Of a stretch of DNA of 64,000 nucleotides, positions 63,217-64,000 are shown piece by piece (the first letter of the stretch is position 1; every line of letters starts with the position of its first letter). The DNA lies in the NCBI RefSeq assembly GCF_010727325.1, contig NZ_AP022565.1, positions 496,001 to 560,000 on the forward strand, given 5' to 3'. Source of the stretch: Mycolicibacterium alvei. GTDB lineage: Bacteria > Actinomycetota > Actinomycetes > Mycobacteriales > Mycobacteriaceae. Below the pieces are notes generated by a model, which did no database searches, was not told the origin of the DNA, and saw only the letters and a program-made list of their open reading frames with translations. A program made the position numbers and the translations under genes.

Positions 63217-64000
63217 TATGGCTGCGCCTCATCGGTTCTCGGTCCCACCGTGAGCTGCTCCAGTTCGCTGATGGATTGGCCTTCGGCGTTGCGCCAACTC
63301 TTCCGCCCGTTGTTTTCCCCGCCGACGAGCGCGCATCCCGCCGCCGATGGGGAACCGAAGAGATGATCCTTCAGAAATATCAATTCCTGCTCGCCGACTT
63401 CGATCACTCCTTCCTCCTCCAGAGCTTTCCGCTGGACAGCGATGCCAGGACGTGCAGAGGCGCGTACTCCGGCGCGGCCCTTGGACCCGGCCAACACCAA
63501 CAGTCCCTCCGAGGTCTGGTAACCGGTGGCATCACAGCCGGCCTCGCGGAAGAACAGAGATTCTGGTTCGCTGGTACTCGCTTGCGTAGGGTGCAATGCA
63601 ATGGGCTTCACTGATTCGAGCACCGGAGCGCCGAGCGTGGCCAACAGCACCGCGATAGTGTCTATGAACTCCTGGCAGTCGGCCTCCAACGGCTCAGGGG
63701 TGAACGGGTTCGACGCCTGATTGCCATTCAGCAACGTGTACCGCCCAGCAGCCTTGGCCCGCGCTAGCGACAACCATTCGAGGTAGGCCACGTGGGTCGA
63801 GGTCCACTCGTTCGTCAGCGACACCGCCACAATCGCCTTGGTCCAGAAATCCTTGGTCGCAGTGTGCTGCTGAAGCCGCCCCCCTACATTGCCGGACTGA
63901 CCGATGTAGCACTGCGGCGTCTCGTCCTCATGCGATCCGAACAAGTAGTAGACACCCACCTGCCCGGCCTCAGGACGCTGGAGGAACTGACCGAGAAGTG
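63216..64000 (-). CDS. GIY-YIG nuclease-family protein with DUF4357-like C-terminus, 5'-truncated by the window edge
   Basis: The frame is open to the right edge, so the start is outside. A GTG at 63959 would give 247 aa, but the codons before it read LLGQFLQRPEAGQ, typical of the family's N-terminus. The GIY-YIG core is GVYYLFG, CYIGQSGNVGGRLQQH and a Trp-rich stretch with the catalytic Glu in LEWLSLARAKAAG. The C-terminal 100 residues are DUF4357-like. Such genes often sit within type I restriction operons, between hsdS and hsdR. Its stop overlaps the hsdR ATG, so the two are coupled. Confidence 0.85.
   Translation of the reverse strand, partial: LLGQFLQRPEAGQVGVYYLFGSHEDETPQCYIGQSGNVGGRLQQHTATKDFWTKAIVAVSLTNEWTSTHVAYLEWLSLARAKAAGRYTLLNGNQASNPFTPEPLEADCQEFIDTIAVLLATLGAPVLESVKPIALHPTQASTSEPESLFFREAGCDATGYQTSEGLLVLAGSKGRAGVRASARPGIAVQRKALEEEGVIEVGEQELIFLKDHLFGSPSAAGCALVGGENNGRKSWRNAEGQSISELEQLTVGPRTDEAQP

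Larger units (their letters stand above)
54592..64000. mobile_element. Integrated satellite-like / integrative element at tRNA-Pro (left part)
   Basis: Contents in order: attachment-side repeats, integrase (-), unknown protein (-), HTH excisionase-like gene (+), small ORF (+), primase-polymerase replication protein (+), palindromic repeats, two small genes (+), then hsdR (-) and a GIY-YIG gene (-). There are no capsid, tail, terminase or lysis genes. This makeup, with int/xis/primase next to a tRNA and a defence cargo, fits phage satellites or integrative elements. The right attachment site is outside the window; no second copy of the tRNA 3' end is visible inside it. Confidence 0.8.

Overview
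The window comes from a high-GC actinobacterium, almost certainly a rapidly growing Mycobacterium (Mycolicibacterium). Gene order follows the M. tuberculosis chromosome from infC (Rv1641) to der/engA (Rv1713), as judged from memory of that genome: infC-rpmI-rplT-tsnR, pheST, argCJBDF-R-GH, the Rv1683-Rv1688 block, tyrS, Rv1691-Rv1701 and the parA/scpAB/rluB/cmk/der block. Two points indicate a rapid grower. A complete 16S-23S-5S operon lies directly downstream of tyrS, the rrnB position that slow growers lack, and it has a single visible promoter. The 16S gene also has the short helix-18 region typical of rapid growers. The PE/PPE genes and the pks10-pks11 cluster that interrupt this stretch in M. 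tuberculosis are absent.

Region 1 (1-10.3 kb): translation genes (IF3 tail, L35, L20, an rRNA methyltransferase, both PheRS subunits) mixed with a hemerythrin-like protein, an acyl-CoA dehydrogenase, an MpaB-type oxygenase, a class III nucleotide cyclase and a NYN-domain protein. Region 2 (10.3-18.7 kb): the arginine regulon as one tight operon, argC-J-B-D-F-argR-G-H. The first five genes are joined by 4-base stop/start overlaps, and a double ArgR palindrome covers the argC start. Region 3 (18.9-28.8 kb): an ABC-F ATPase, a 994-aa hydrolase/adenylate-forming fusion, a secreted protein, a Trm112-like protein, an ABC-2 exporter operon with its TetR gene, a 3-methyladenine glycosylase and tyrS.

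Region 4 (28.85-34.6 kb): the rrn operon with its promoter, antitermination leader and a 15-bp stem terminator. Region 5 (34.7-54.4 kb): housekeeping genes for rRNA methylation (tlyA), NAD kinase, DNA repair (recN), cell separation and envelope (steA, mctB), CTP synthesis (pyrG), ADP-ribose hydrolysis, chromosome resolution and segregation (xerD, parA-like, scpA, scpB), pseudouridylation, CMP kinase and ribosome assembly (der), ending with two TauE/SafE permeases. A 36-codon reading frame with its own -10 and Shine-Dalgarno lies between the two permeases.

Region 6 (54.5 kb to the right edge): a tRNA-Pro(GGG) gene followed by a tyrosine integrase reading toward it. Then come an unknown protein, a divergent excisionase-like HTH gene, a primase-polymerase/P-loop replication protein, two small unknown genes, and the HsdR subunit of a type I restriction system with a GIY-YIG protein running off the window. 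No virion genes are visible. Two near-identical 17-bp palindromes directly downstream of the primase gene look like an iteron-type origin. The region is best read as an integrated satellite-like or integrative element carrying a restriction module. Its right end and the hsdM/hsdS genes lie outside the window.
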